Shown here piece by piece: positions 16,523 through 25,700 of a stretch of DNA of 64,000 nucleotides. A program made the position numbers and the translations under genes. How positions within the stretch are numbered: position 1 is the stretch's first letter; every line of letters begins with the position of its first letter. Location of the stretch: contig JAWXBY010000158.1 in the NCBI GenBank assembly GCA_034440355.1, positions 1 through 64,000 on the forward strand, written 5' to 3'. Origin of the DNA: SZUA-430 sp034440355. Lineage in GTDB: Bacteria; Pseudomonadota; Alphaproteobacteria; Micropepsales; Micropepsaceae. Below the pieces are notes generated by a model, which had not been told where the DNA came from, did not search any database, and saw only the letters and a list, made by a program, of their open reading frames with translations.

Positions 16523-17631
16523 GCGAGGTGTTGGACAAGGCGCATGCGTTTGCCGCGGCGCATGTTGCGCCGAACGCTGCGCGGTGGGCGCGCGATGGCG
16601 TGATGGCTGTCGATGCCTTGAAAGCGGCGGCGAAGGTCGGGCTGCTTGGGTTTCAGACGTCGAGGGACTGGGGCGGAAGCGCGATTGGGTTTCACGACAA
16701 GCTTCGGATGCTCGAATTGTTGTCGCGGCATTCGTATGATTTTGCGTTCAGTCTCACCAACACGGCTGGGTGTGCGGCGCGGATTGCGTCCGAGATGCCG
16801 CGGGCGGTGGCGGAGCGTTATGTCCCTGCGATGCTGGCGGGCGAGCGGTTCGGCGGGAGTGCGCTCAGCGAGCCCAATGCGGGCAGCGACTTTGGCGGCA
16901 TTCAGACGCGCGCGGTGAAGGACGGCGACGGTTGGGTTCTGAACGGCGAGAAGGGGTGGATTACCAACGCGGCCTTCGGCGACGTGTTCATTGCCTATGC
17001 GCAGACGGACCCGGGCGCGGGTGCGCGCGGGATCGGGTCGTTCTTAGTCGACGGGCGGCGTGAGGGGTTTGAGCGGACGCCCTATGAGCGGCTGGCGGGC
17101 GGCGGCGTGATTGGGGCCGGCGGGTTCAAGCTTTCGAACTATCACGTGGCCGCGGATGAGGTCGTGTCGTTGCCAGGGCCTGCGTTCAAGAAGGCGATGT
17201 CGGGGGTCAATCAGGCGCGGACGTATGTCGCGGCGATGTGCTGCGCGATGGTCGATGCTTGTTTGGAGACGGCAGTTTCATATGGGAAGTCGCGGCAGGC
17301 GTTTGGCAGCGCGCTATCGGCCAAGCAAGGGTGGCGTTGGATGGCGGCCGATATTGCTACCGACGTCGAGGCTGGGCGGTTGTTAGTGGCGAAGGCCGCT
17401 GACTTGATTGCGCGCAATGAGGATGCGGCGTTGGCTTCGGCGCATGCCAAGAAGTTTGCGACGCGCATGGCGGTCGGGCGGATTTCGGATGCTTGTCAGT
17501 TGATGGGGGCTGCGGGCCTTCGCGAGGACTATCCGTTCTTGCGGCATCTCGCGTCGGCGCGGGTCGCGAGCTACACCGACGGATCGACCGAGATGCAGAA
17601 CGAGCGCATCGCGGCCATCTTGATCAAATGA
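16519..17631 (+). CDS. Acyl-CoA dehydrogenase family protein
   Basis: A 370-residue flavoprotein. GGSALSEPNAGSDFGGIQT and the KGWITNA segment form the FAD/substrate core. The frame begins at TTG 16519, which overlaps the stop of the synthetase (TTGA); GTG 16528 is an alternative. The segment where many family members have the catalytic base as Tyr-Glu-Gly-Thr reads Y352-T-D354-G-S-T-E-M-Q, so the Glu appears replaced by Asp in the alignment I make by eye. Specificity is unknown. It probably oxidises the acyl-CoA made by its neighbour. Confidence 0.88.
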   Translation: MSEVLDKAHAFAAAHVAPNAARWARDGVMAVDALKAAAKVGLLGFQTSRDWGGSAIGFHDKLRMLELLSRHSYDFAFSLTNTAGCAARIASEMPRAVAERYVPAMLAGERFGGSALSEPNAGSDFGGIQTRAVKDGDGWVLNGEKGWITNAAFGDVFIAYAQTDPGAGARGIGSFLVDGRREGFERTPYERLAGGGVIGAGGFKLSNYHVAADEVVSLPGPAFKKAMSGVNQARTYVAAMCCAMVDACLETAVSYGKSRQAFGSALSAKQGWRWMAADIATDVEAGRLLVAKAADLIARNEDAALASAHAKKFATRMAVGRISDACQLMGAAGLREDYPFLRHLASARVASYTDGSTEMQNERIAAILIK

Positions 17632-17634
17632 CGC

Positions 17635-18144
17635 TTAGAGTTTGAAGCCGACGCGCAGGCCTAGGGTCTCGAGACCTTCGTTGCGTTCTTCGACGCCGGC
17701 GTTCGACATGTGGTCGCCGTAGAGCGAGAGCGACACGTTGTCGGTCAGCATCACGCCCAGCGAGATCGCAGCGTGGATGAGGACGCGGCCGCCGAGTTCT
17801 TTGCGATCGGGATCGGCGGTTTCAAGTTCGCCGTCATGGATGGCGCCGCCGACGGCGAATTCCAGGAACCACGAGTCCGAGATCGGACCGCCGTAGTTGA
17901 GATCGACGTAGGCGAAGCTGGTGTCACCTTCGAGGTTGGCGGTGACGCCGATCGACGGGCGCAGCTGCCACTCGCCTTCATTGCCGGTCCAGCCGTTGAA
18001 GAAGAGTTCGGCGTTGATGTCGACGCCGCCTTCCTTCTGGATGAGGGGATCGTGCGCGAGGACGCCCAAGCGAATTTCAGCAGCGCTCGCAGTGGTCGCC
18101 ATCGTGGCCGCGGCGATCAGCGCGCTCGCAATCCAATTTCGCAT
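17635..18144 (-). CDS. PagL-like lipid A 3-O-deacylase (acyloxyacyl hydrolase)
   Basis: A 169-residue outer-membrane beta-barrel with a signal peptide cleaved after ASA. The C-terminal block DHMSNAGVEERNEGLETLGL...GFKL is the PagL signature. H145, S147 and E159 reproduce the spacing of the catalytic His126/Ser128/Glu140 of Pseudomonas PagL. PagL removes the 3-O-linked acyl chain of lipid A, which lowers its endotoxic signalling. The start at 18144 gives a normal signal peptide. It is convergent with the acyl-CoA dehydrogenase, 3 bases apart. Confidence 0.82.
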   Translation of the reverse strand: MRNWIASALIAAATMATTASAAEIRLGVLAHDPLIQKEGGVDINAELFFNGWTGNEGEWQLRPSIGVTANLEGDTSFAYVDLNYGGPISDSWFLEFAVGGAIHDGELETADPDRKELGGRVLIHAAISLGVMLTDNVSLSLYGDHMSNAGVEERNEGLETLGLRVGFKL

Positions 18145-18252
18145 CAAGAAACCCCCGCCGTTGCGAGCCGGACATAACGACGATCTGTCGTTCCGGGGTC
18201 GCACTGCAACTTTGCCGAGATATGGCAGGGCCTGTCAAACCATTGCGTGCGG

Positions 18253-18672
18253 TTATTCGCGCGGCCCCCAGTGATCGGCGAGAAACGCTTCGGTTCCCTC
18301 AACCTCGGGAACCCAATGGTGACGGGCGACACCGAACACCGAGCGCGACGGTTTGGTAAAACCGGGATCGGCCATGGTCCCCACGGCAATGCCTACGATT
18401 CCGGGTTCCAGAGACAGGTCCCACAACACGGATGAGCCGCATTTCGGGCAGAAGTGGAATGTGACTTTGCCGCCGCGTTCGCTGGGGCGGGAGAATTCAT
18501 GCGCTTCGCCTTCAACCGCCAGGAGTGCTGTGCGGGGGAAATAGGCGTTGTCGCTGAACACGCTGCCGGAGCGGCGTTGGCATTGGAAGCAGTGGCAGAT
18601 GACGACGCGCGTCGGCTCGCCGTTGATTTTTGCGCGAAGCTGGCCGCAACAACACATGGCCGTGCGTTCCAT
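18253..18672 (-). CDS. GFA family zinc protein
   Basis: A 139-residue paralogue of the protein at 4629-5033. Zinc motifs: CCCGQLRA, ICHCFQCQRRSGSVFSDNAYF, and FHFCPKCGSSVLWDL. The middle motif with RRSG is the common form of the wider GFA family. No substrate is known. It begins 15 bases after the MFS stop on the same strand with a good ribosome site (AAAGGCGG), so it is likely co-transcribed with the transporter. Confidence 0.88.
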   Translation of the reverse strand: MERTAMCCCGQLRAKINGEPTRVVICHCFQCQRRSGSVFSDNAYFPRTALLAVEGEAHEFSRPSERGGKVTFHFCPKCGSSVLWDLSLEPGIVGIAVGTMADPGFTKPSRSVFGVARHHWVPEVEGTEAFLADHWGPRE

Positions 18673-18687
18673 CGGGACCGCCTTTCA

Positions 18688-19839
18688 CTATTCGGGTTTG
18701 AGGTCGCTCAAGCGATCGACGTTGCGCAGAGCGGGAAACCAATAGGCCCATATACCTACGACGGCGAGCGTGCCGAGACCACCGACAATAACCGCGGGTA
18801 CCGTTCCCCACCAACCAGCTGTGACTCCAGATTCGAATTCGCCCAATTCGTTCGACGCGCCGATAAAAAGCATGTTCACCGCACTTACACGGCCGCGCAT
18901 GTGATCGGGTGTTGCGAGCTGCGTCAGCGAATGGCGGACATTGACGGATACCATGTCGGTCGCGCCCAGCACGACGAGCGCGGCCAACGAAAGGTAGAAA
19001 TTCTCCGACAGGCCGAAGATGATTGTTGCAACGCCGAAGATGGCGACGCAGGCGAACATCTTCGCACCTGCGAAACGACCGATGGGCCACGCTGTGAGCG
19101 CAATGGAGGTTACGGCTGCGCCGACGGCGGGCGCGGCCTTCAAGACGCCGAAGCCCAGCGGTCCGACATGCAAGATGTCGCTGGCGAAGATCGGAAGCAG
19201 CGCCGTTGCACCGCCGAGAAGAACAGCAAAGAGGTCGAGCGAGATCGCGCCGAAAATCTCTTGGCGGCGGCGAACGTAGGCGATGCCTTCGGCAACACGC
19301 GCAAGAAGCGAGCTGGGCAGCATGTCCAACCGCGGCTTCGGCGTCATGCGAATGCCGTAGATCAGCGTCGCGCCGAGGAGGAATAGAACAAGAGAAATTG
19401 CGTAAGCGGCGTCGGTGCCCAGCAGCAAGACGGCGCCGCCGATCGCGGGGCCGGCGATGACGGCGACTTGAAACACCGTGGACGAGACCGAGATCGCGCG
19501 GGGCAATTCCTCGGTCGTCACGATTTGCGGGAGGAATGATTGCGAGGCGGGTGCGGAGAACGCGCGCGCGGCGCCGAAGAGGACGAGCGTGCTGAAGTAC
19601 GGCCACGTCTCGGTAACACCCGCGAGGATGAGACCCAGGAAGAGGCCCGCGCACGTGGCTTCGACGAAGTAGCTGGCAGCAAGGATGCGGCGGCGTTCGA
19701 AACGGTCGGCAACGTCGCCGGCGTAGAGCGTCAGCGCGAACATCGGGCCGAACTGCGCGAGGCCGACGAGTGCGAGCGCGAAGGGATCGCGCGTGAGTTG
19801 GTAGATGTGCCAGGCAACAGCGGCGGACTGCACCTGCAT
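18688..19839 (-). CDS. MFS transporter (EntS/enterobactin exporter-like)
   Basis: At least 383 residues and about 11-12 transmembrane segments. FGPMFALTLYAGDVADRFERRR is the MFS loop 2-3 motif, and VNVRHSLTQLATPDHMRGRV is typical of the MFS_3/EntS group, which exports small molecules. The first in-frame ATG (19839) lies inside the first transmembrane helix. The in-frame codons before it read TRNLLLFLGSRFAG, clearly family sequence, but contain no ATG, GTG or TTG back to the stop at 19951-19953. The real start may be a rare codon (ATT at 19896) or the helix may be truncated. Confidence 0.85.
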   Translation of the reverse strand: MQVQSAAVAWHIYQLTRDPFALALVGLAQFGPMFALTLYAGDVADRFERRRILAASYFVEATCAGLFLGLILAGVTETWPYFSTLVLFGAARAFSAPASQSFLPQIVTTEELPRAISVSSTVFQVAVIAGPAIGGAVLLLGTDAAYAISLVLFLLGATLIYGIRMTPKPRLDMLPSSLLARVAEGIAYVRRRQEIFGAISLDLFAVLLGGATALLPIFASDILHVGPLGFGVLKAAPAVGAAVTSIALTAWPIGRFAGAKMFACVAIFGVATIIFGLSENFYLSLAALVVLGATDMVSVNVRHSLTQLATPDHMRGRVSAVNMLFIGASNELGEFESGVTAGWWGTVPAVIVGGLGTLAVVGIWAYWFPALRNVDRLSDLKPE

Positions 19840-19909
19840 CGCAACCGTGCCCGCGAAGCGCGAGCCTAGGAACAGGAGAAGGTTGCGTGTGAAAATGGTG
19901 GGGCGACCG

Positions 19910-20131
19910 CTATTTTTTCCGCATGGCCATCGCGGCGCGGATGGCCGCTGTTATGACAACTGCGGCGGCGAGGACGGCGATCACGACCCACGAGCCGAGG
20001 TCGAAGCGCTTGCCCTCTTCGAGATAGCGCGCGAGGCCGAAGCCCAACAGCGCAACGATCACGAAGACGACGCCGATCTTCAGCGTGCTGATGAACTTGG
20101 CTTGCGGCGAGTCGGGGGATTGGGTCGTCAT
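19910..20131 (-). CDS. Small membrane protein, two transmembrane segments
   Basis: A 73-residue protein with hydrophobic segments at about residues 16-35 and 48-68 and a positively charged tail (MRKK). No family is recognised. It starts 14 bases after the stop of the upstream membrane protein and ends about 70 bases before the first ATG of the MFS transporter, so it looks like part of the same operon. The ATG at 20131 is preferred to an upstream TTG that overlaps the previous stop. Confidence 0.6.
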   Translation of the reverse strand: MTTQSPDSPQAKFISTLKIGVVFVIVALLGFGLARYLEEGKRFDLGSWVVIAVLAAAVVITAAIRAAMAMRKK

Positions 20132-20145
20132 TCGTGGACGGTATC

Positions 20146-20607
20146 TCAAGCCTCGCGCGGTGCCGTCAACTGGGCGAAGACGAAGCCTGCGATTAGACCT
20201 GCCGCCATCTGGAGGCCGAGGCCCAACATGCTACGCGCGCCGAACACGCCGACGGTGCCGAGCTGCCACTTCAGAAAGAAGAACAGGACGAAGAGTGCGA
20301 CAGCGCCGGCGACCGCGAATACGATCGGACGCAGGCCGGTGAACCGCGCCAGCAGCCCTGCGGCCGGGAATGCAATCAACAACGCGATTGTGGTCAATGC
20401 GCCGTAGGGCGGCACGTTCGCTTCCATGCCGATCATGTCGCTGACGATCCAGTTCACCCGCTCGCCGATGGAAAGTGCGCCGGGGGCGCCCTCGGTCATG
20501 CCGACGGCGTCGGCCCAGGCCTGCTGCACCATGAGCGAATGTGCAATCGAGCCGAGGACGATCATCACCAGCGCCGCGATCACAAAACCGACAAGTCTGC
20601 GCACCAT
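20146..20607 (-). CDS. Uncharacterised membrane protein, four transmembrane segments
   Basis: A 153-residue protein with hydrophobic segments at about 5-25, 68-87, 93-112 and 122-147 and one loop of about 40 residues (SLMVQQAWADAVGM...MIGMEANVPP). The function is not recognised. It is first in a minus-strand run with a small membrane protein, an MFS transporter and a GFA protein. It is divergent from the PQQ dehydrogenase. Confidence 0.65.
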   Translation of the reverse strand: MVRRLVGFVIAALVMIVLGSIAHSLMVQQAWADAVGMTEGAPGALSIGERVNWIVSDMIGMEANVPPYGALTTIALLIAFPAAGLLARFTGLRPIVFAVAGAVALFVLFFFLKWQLGTVGVFGARSMLGLGLQMAAGLIAGFVFAQLTAPREA

Positions 20608-20747
20608 GGCGCGCCCTCCCCTTCTGCTCTTGCCCTTTTCTTATGCATCGAAATAGGGTTCCGTGTCTTGCACTATCGAAATGCCGCTGTCAGCGCCAGA
20701 CGCTCCTTATGATACAGCGCGCCGCAACACGTGAGGGGACGCATTCC

Positions 20748-21917
20748 ATGACTGTCGCACGGTTGATTCCGGGGTTCGTGATTGCTGCGTCGCTGACGGG
20801 CGGCATGGCGCTGGCCGATGTGCCGCCGCTTGAGCCGCCCGCCCCTCCTCCGACACCAGGACCCGTGCAGGTGGTCGAGACGGGGTACAAGGTGACCGAG
20901 GTCGCAAAGGGGCTCGATCATCCCTATTCGATTGCGTTCCTGCCCGACGGTTCGATGCTCGTGACGGAGCGCAAGGGTCAACTGCGGTTGATCAAGGACG
21001 GACAGTTGGTTGCCGCGCCGATCACGGGTGTGCCGCCGGTGCATCTGGGGAGTCAGGCCGGGCTCTTCGACGTCGTGCTGCATCCGAAGTTCGCCGAGAA
21101 CAGTCTCGTCTATCTGACCTATGCGCATGGGACGGCGACGGCGAACATGACGCGCGTGGCGCGCGCGCGTTTCGACGGCAGCGCGTTGCAGGATCTGCAG
21201 GTGATCTTCGAGGCGAAGCCGCCGAAGGATACGAACAACCATTACGGCGGGCGATTGGTGTTTCTGCCGGATGGGACGTTCACGCTGTTGGTGGGCGACG
21301 GGTTCGAGTATCGCGAGCAGGCGCAAAACCTCGGCTCGCATCTCGGCAAGATCGTTCGCTTGAACGATGACGGGACGATTCCGCAAGACAATCCGTTCGC
21401 GGGACGCGAGGACGTGCGTCCGGAAATCTATTCGCTCGGTCATCGCAATGAGCAGGGGCTCGTGTTCGACAGCGAGCGCGGCATTCTATTCGAGACGGAG
21501 CATGGGCCGCAGGGCGGCGACGAACTCAACATTATCGAGGCTGGCAAGAATTACGGCTGGCCTGTCATTACCTATGGGCGCGATTACACGGGGGCGCTCG
21601 TTTCGCCGTTCACGGAACGGCCGGGGATGGAGCAGCCGGTCGTCTATTGGACGCCGTCGATTGCGCCGTCGGGGCTTGCGGTTTATCGCGGCGACAAGTT
21701 TCCAGCGTGGAACGGCGACCTTCTGGTCGGTGCGCTGGCGTTCAAGCATTTGCGCCGCGTGCATCTCGATGAGCGCGGGCATGTCGTCAGTCAGGAGCAA
21801 TTGCTGACCAAGCTCGGCGAGCGTATTCGCGATGTACGTGTCAGTCCGGACGGCTACGTTTATGTGACGACGGATTATCCGGATGGGCGTGTGCTGAAGT
21901 TGGAGCCCGCACCGTAA
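20748..21917 (+). CDS. PQQ-dependent sugar dehydrogenase (soluble aldose dehydrogenase type)
   Basis: A 389-residue periplasmic beta-propeller. A signal peptide (cleavage near ALA-DV) and a Pro-rich linker precede the domain. PYSIAFLPDGSMLVTERKGQLRL, NNHYGGRLVFLPDGT, LGHRNEQGLVFD and EHGPQGGDELNII are signatures of the GSDH/YliI family, which oxidises aldoses using pyrroloquinoline quinone and Ca2+. SD GAGGGG lies upstream of the ATG at 20748. No pqq biosynthesis genes are in the window. Its stop shares one base with the start of the TauD gene (TAATG). Confidence 0.9.
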   Translation: MTVARLIPGFVIAASLTGGMALADVPPLEPPAPPPTPGPVQVVETGYKVTEVAKGLDHPYSIAFLPDGSMLVTERKGQLRLIKDGQLVAAPITGVPPVHLGSQAGLFDVVLHPKFAENSLVYLTYAHGTATANMTRVARARFDGSALQDLQVIFEAKPPKDTNNHYGGRLVFLPDGTFTLLVGDGFEYREQAQNLGSHLGKIVRLNDDGTIPQDNPFAGREDVRPEIYSLGHRNEQGLVFDSERGILFETEHGPQGGDELNIIEAGKNYGWPVITYGRDYTGALVSPFTERPGMEQPVVYWTPSIAPSGLAVYRGDKFPAWNGDLLVGALAFKHLRRVHLDERGHVVSQEQLLTKLGERIRDVRVSPDGYVYVTTDYPDGRVLKLEPAP

Positions 21918-22765
21918 TGGCCGTGAAGGTTTCCCGGCTGGCGGGGGCGCTCGGTGCGGAGGTGCGCGGGCTTGATCTGTCGCGGTCGCTTGGCGCGAGC
22001 GACGTGGCTGCGTTGCGCGCGGCGTTGACCGAGCATCTCGTCGTCACGGTGCCGGATCAGGCGATGTCGCTCGATGATCTGGAGCGGGTGACGGATGAGC
22101 TTGGCGGGCGGGCGGTGACGCCGTTCGTGAAGCCCCTGCCCGACCGGCCTTATGTCATTCGCGTTTTGAAGGAGCGCGAGGACAAGCTGAATTTCGCCAA
22201 TGCTTGGCATTCGGATCTTTCTTATCTCGAAGCGCCGCCGAGTTTTACGTGTCTCTATGCCCATGACGTGCCGGACTATGGCGGGGACACGGTGTTTCAG
22301 AACCAGTATCTCGCCTATGAGACGCTGTCGGATGGGTTGAAGGCGACGCTGAAGCATTTGCGCGCGGTGCATTCGGCCGGCGCGGCTTACGGCACCGGCG
22401 GATATCTCGACCGGGTGAAGGATAAGATGTCGACGGCGATCGTGCCGTCGGACGAGGCGTTTCAGGAGTTCGTGCATCCGGCCGTGATCCGGCATCCGGA
22501 CAGCGGCCGGGCGGCGCTTTACGTCAATCCCGTCTACACGATGCGGTTCGAGGGGTGGAGCGTGCCCGAGAGCCAGGCCTTGCTGCAGCACATCTACCGG
22601 CACCAGACGAACGAGAATTTCACCTGCCGGGTGCGGTGGGCGAAGGGTACGCTAACCATCTGGGACAACCGTGCGACGCAGCACAACGCGCTCAACGACT
22701 ATCACGGGCAGCGGCGGGAAATGTTCCGCACCAGCGTTGCGGGCGGACGGCCGCAAGCGGCATAA
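21917..22765 (+). CDS. TauD/TfdA family Fe(II)/2-oxoglutarate dioxygenase
   Basis: A 282-residue cytoplasmic oxygenase. The iron ligands are in WHSDLSY (H-x-D) and ATQHNALNDY (distal His), and R-x-x-x-R-T near the C terminus (REMFRTSV) binds 2-oxoglutarate. Family members hydroxylate taurine, alkyl sulfates, 2,4-D and other acids; the substrate is not readable. The ATG overlaps the stop of the PQQ dehydrogenase by one base, so the two are co-transcribed and probably coupled. Confidence 0.9.
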   Translation: MAVKVSRLAGALGAEVRGLDLSRSLGASDVAALRAALTEHLVVTVPDQAMSLDDLERVTDELGGRAVTPFVKPLPDRPYVIRVLKEREDKLNFANAWHSDLSYLEAPPSFTCLYAHDVPDYGGDTVFQNQYLAYETLSDGLKATLKHLRAVHSAGAAYGTGGYLDRVKDKMSTAIVPSDEAFQEFVHPAVIRHPDSGRAALYVNPVYTMRFEGWSVPESQALLQHIYRHQTNENFTCRVRWAKGTLTIWDNRATQHNALNDYHGQRREMFRTSVAGGRPQAA

Positions 22766-22774
22766 CCTTGTCTG

Positions 22775-25700
22775 ATGACCGTCCTCCTCTTCCTGCTCGT
22801 GGGATTTGCCGCGGGCCTGGCCGTTGCCTACGGGATCCTTGAGACGCAGGGGTCCAAGAGCGACGCGCCTGCGCCCCTGCCCGTCCCCACACCTGACGGG
22901 GTGGAAACATCTGCGCCGGCGGGCGAGCCGGGCGTCGAAGCTTTGAGCGCGAAACTGCATCGGTTCAGCGTGCCGCTTGAGGCTTTCGGGGATGCGACGG
23001 CGCATCCGCGTGAGCTTTCGGACCGCAGCGAGTTCGTCGAAGCGGTCGCCTTGCTCGCGGATATGGGCGTGCCGCTTGAGACGGTGACGCAGTATGCGCT
23101 CGGCGCGAATTGGACAATGTCGTGCGCGGCGCTTGCCGCGTTGGCGCAACGATCGGACGGGCATCAGGCGTCGAAGGACGTGCTGGCATTCTTCGGGCGG
23201 CTGCGGCCGTGGGCGATGCACTACGCGCTGGAGTATCTGAGTTCGCTGAAGCAGCGGCCGTTGCCGGGCGGGCCGGCGGCGTCGGCGGATTCGTGGTGGC
23301 AGGACAATCTGATTATTCCGGGGCTGTTTCGCGCTTACTTCACGCGCGTCGAGAAGTTGGGCGACAAGCCGAAGTTCGGGCCGGCGGCGACGGCGTCTTA
23401 TGCGTCCGATCCCGCCGACATCGAAGGGTTCTTGAAGAGCCTCGATCATCCGTTTGCGACGGCGTTGATTGCGGACTTGAAGACGGCGCGCGCTGCGAAA
23501 CTCGATCGCGCCTTCTTGGAAGCGTTCGGGCGGTTCTGGTCGACGTCGGACGATTTGTTGATCGAGCCGGAAGAGTGGAAGGATTTGCTCGGCTCGGCGG
23601 AGAACGCGTTGGTGCGGTCGCCGGCGCGGTCGTTGATCGTGCGCGGCGATGCGAAGGTCGGTAAGAGCGCGTTCTTGCGTTTGCTCGGCGACCGGTTGAT
23701 CGCGAAGGGCTGGACGATCTTTGAGGCCGGCGGGCCGGAGGTGCAGGCGGGGCAGTCCTATATCGGGCAGCTTGAGGAACGCGTGCGGCGGATGGTGGCT
23801 GAGCTCACCGCCGACAAACGCACCATTTGGTATGTGCCGGATATTCTACAGATCGCGGTGAGTGGGACGCATCACGGGCAGACGGCGAGTATTTTGGATC
23901 AGGTGTTGCCGGCGATCACGGCGGGGCGGCTGATCATCATTAGTGAAGCAACTCCGACAAAGCTCACCCAGCTTCTGCAGTTGCGGCCGAATTTGAAGGG
24001 CGTGTTCGAAGCGGCGCCCATCGTGGCGATGCCGGAAGAGCGCGCGGCGAAGTTCGTCGAGATCTATCTGCAGGCGCTGACGAAGGAGTCGAAGGTCACC
24101 TTCGATACCGAAACGGGATCGCAGGCGATGCAGCTTGCGCGACAGTATCTCGGGACGTCGCAATTGCCGGGTGGCGTGCTCGACCTCATCAAGTTGACGT
24201 TCAACCGTTGCGTGGGCGAAGGCGCGAAGGCGATTGCGCCGGGCGATATTCTGTTGACGCTGTCGCAAGTCACGGGCTTGCCGGTTGCGATCCTGGACGG
24301 GAACGAGCGGGTCGAGCTTGACGAGGTGCGGCAGTTTTTCGATGCGCGCGTGATGGGTCAGGCGGAAGCGGTGGGCGCCGTCGTTGATCGTATTGCGATG
24401 CTGAAGGCGGGGCTTACCGATCACACAAAGCCGATCGGTGTGTTTCTGTTTGCCGGGCCGACGGGCACGGGCAAGACCGAGCTTGCGAAGACGCTGGCGG
24501 AATTCTTGTTCGGGTCGGATGAGCGGTTGATCCGGCTCGATATGAGCGAGTTCAAGACGCCGGAGTCGTTGAACAAGATTATCGGCGATCCGGGCGGCGG
24601 GCAGACGGAGTCCTTGATCAATCGCGTGCGCAAGCAGCCGTTTTCCGTTGTGCTTCTCGATGAGTTCGAGAAGGCGCACGGGAACGTTTGGGACTTGTTT
24701 CTGCAGGTGTTTGACGACGGGCGGTTGAGCGATGGCGGCGGGAATGTCGCCGACTTCCGGCATTGCATCATCATTCTGACGTCGAATTTGGGGGCCACCT
24801 CGCATCAAGCGCCAGCGCTGGGCTTCGGCGCGAAGGCGGCGGCGTTTTCGTCGGATCAGATCATGCAGGCGATCGGTCAGGCCTTCCGGCCTGAGTTCGT
24901 GAACCGGTTGGACAAGGTGATCGTGTTTCAGCCGTTGCGGCGCGATTTGATGCGGCAGATTTTGCAGAAGGAGTTGCGTAACGTCCTGGAGCGGCGCGGG
25001 TTGCGCAATCGCGAGTGGGCGGTCGAGTGGGAGAATTCGGCGCTAGAGTTCTTGCTCGATCGCGGGTTCTCGCCGGAGTTGGGGGCGCGGCCTTTGAAGC
25101 GGGCGATCGATCAGTATCTGCTGGCGCCGCTTGCCGCGACGATCGTCGAGCATCGTTTTCCGGAAGGCGATCAGTTTCTCTTCGTGCGCAGCGACGGCAA
25201 AGCCATTCAGGTCGAGTTCGTCGATCCAGATGCGGACGGCGCGCAGACGGTGGCGAATGTCCCGACGGGCGGCGTCACGCTGGCGGAGATTGTTCACAAC
25301 AACCAGGGCTCGACCGCCGAACGGTCTGTGCTTGAGAGCGAGTACAAGGCGCTCACCGCTCGGCTCAATGGAGAGCCCTGGACGAATTTGGCGGCGCAGC
25401 TTGGCGGGCAGATGGCCGACGCTGCTTTCTGGTCGCGCGCCGACCGGCATGGCGTGCTGGCGCGCTATGCGCTGATGGATCGGGTGAAGGCCGCGATGCA
25501 GACGGTCGAGTCGTTGCGCGAACGGTTGGACAAGTCGCGCGATGCGCGCGGCCATTCGAGCGAGGTTATGGGGCGGCTGGCGCGGCAGATTTTTGTCACG
25601 GGCATGGGTGTAGAAGATGCGTTGAACGATGCGCCGATCGAGGCTGTGCTTTCGGTTGAGCCGGCGCTTGAAGGATCGGCCGATGCGCAGGCGGCGCGGG

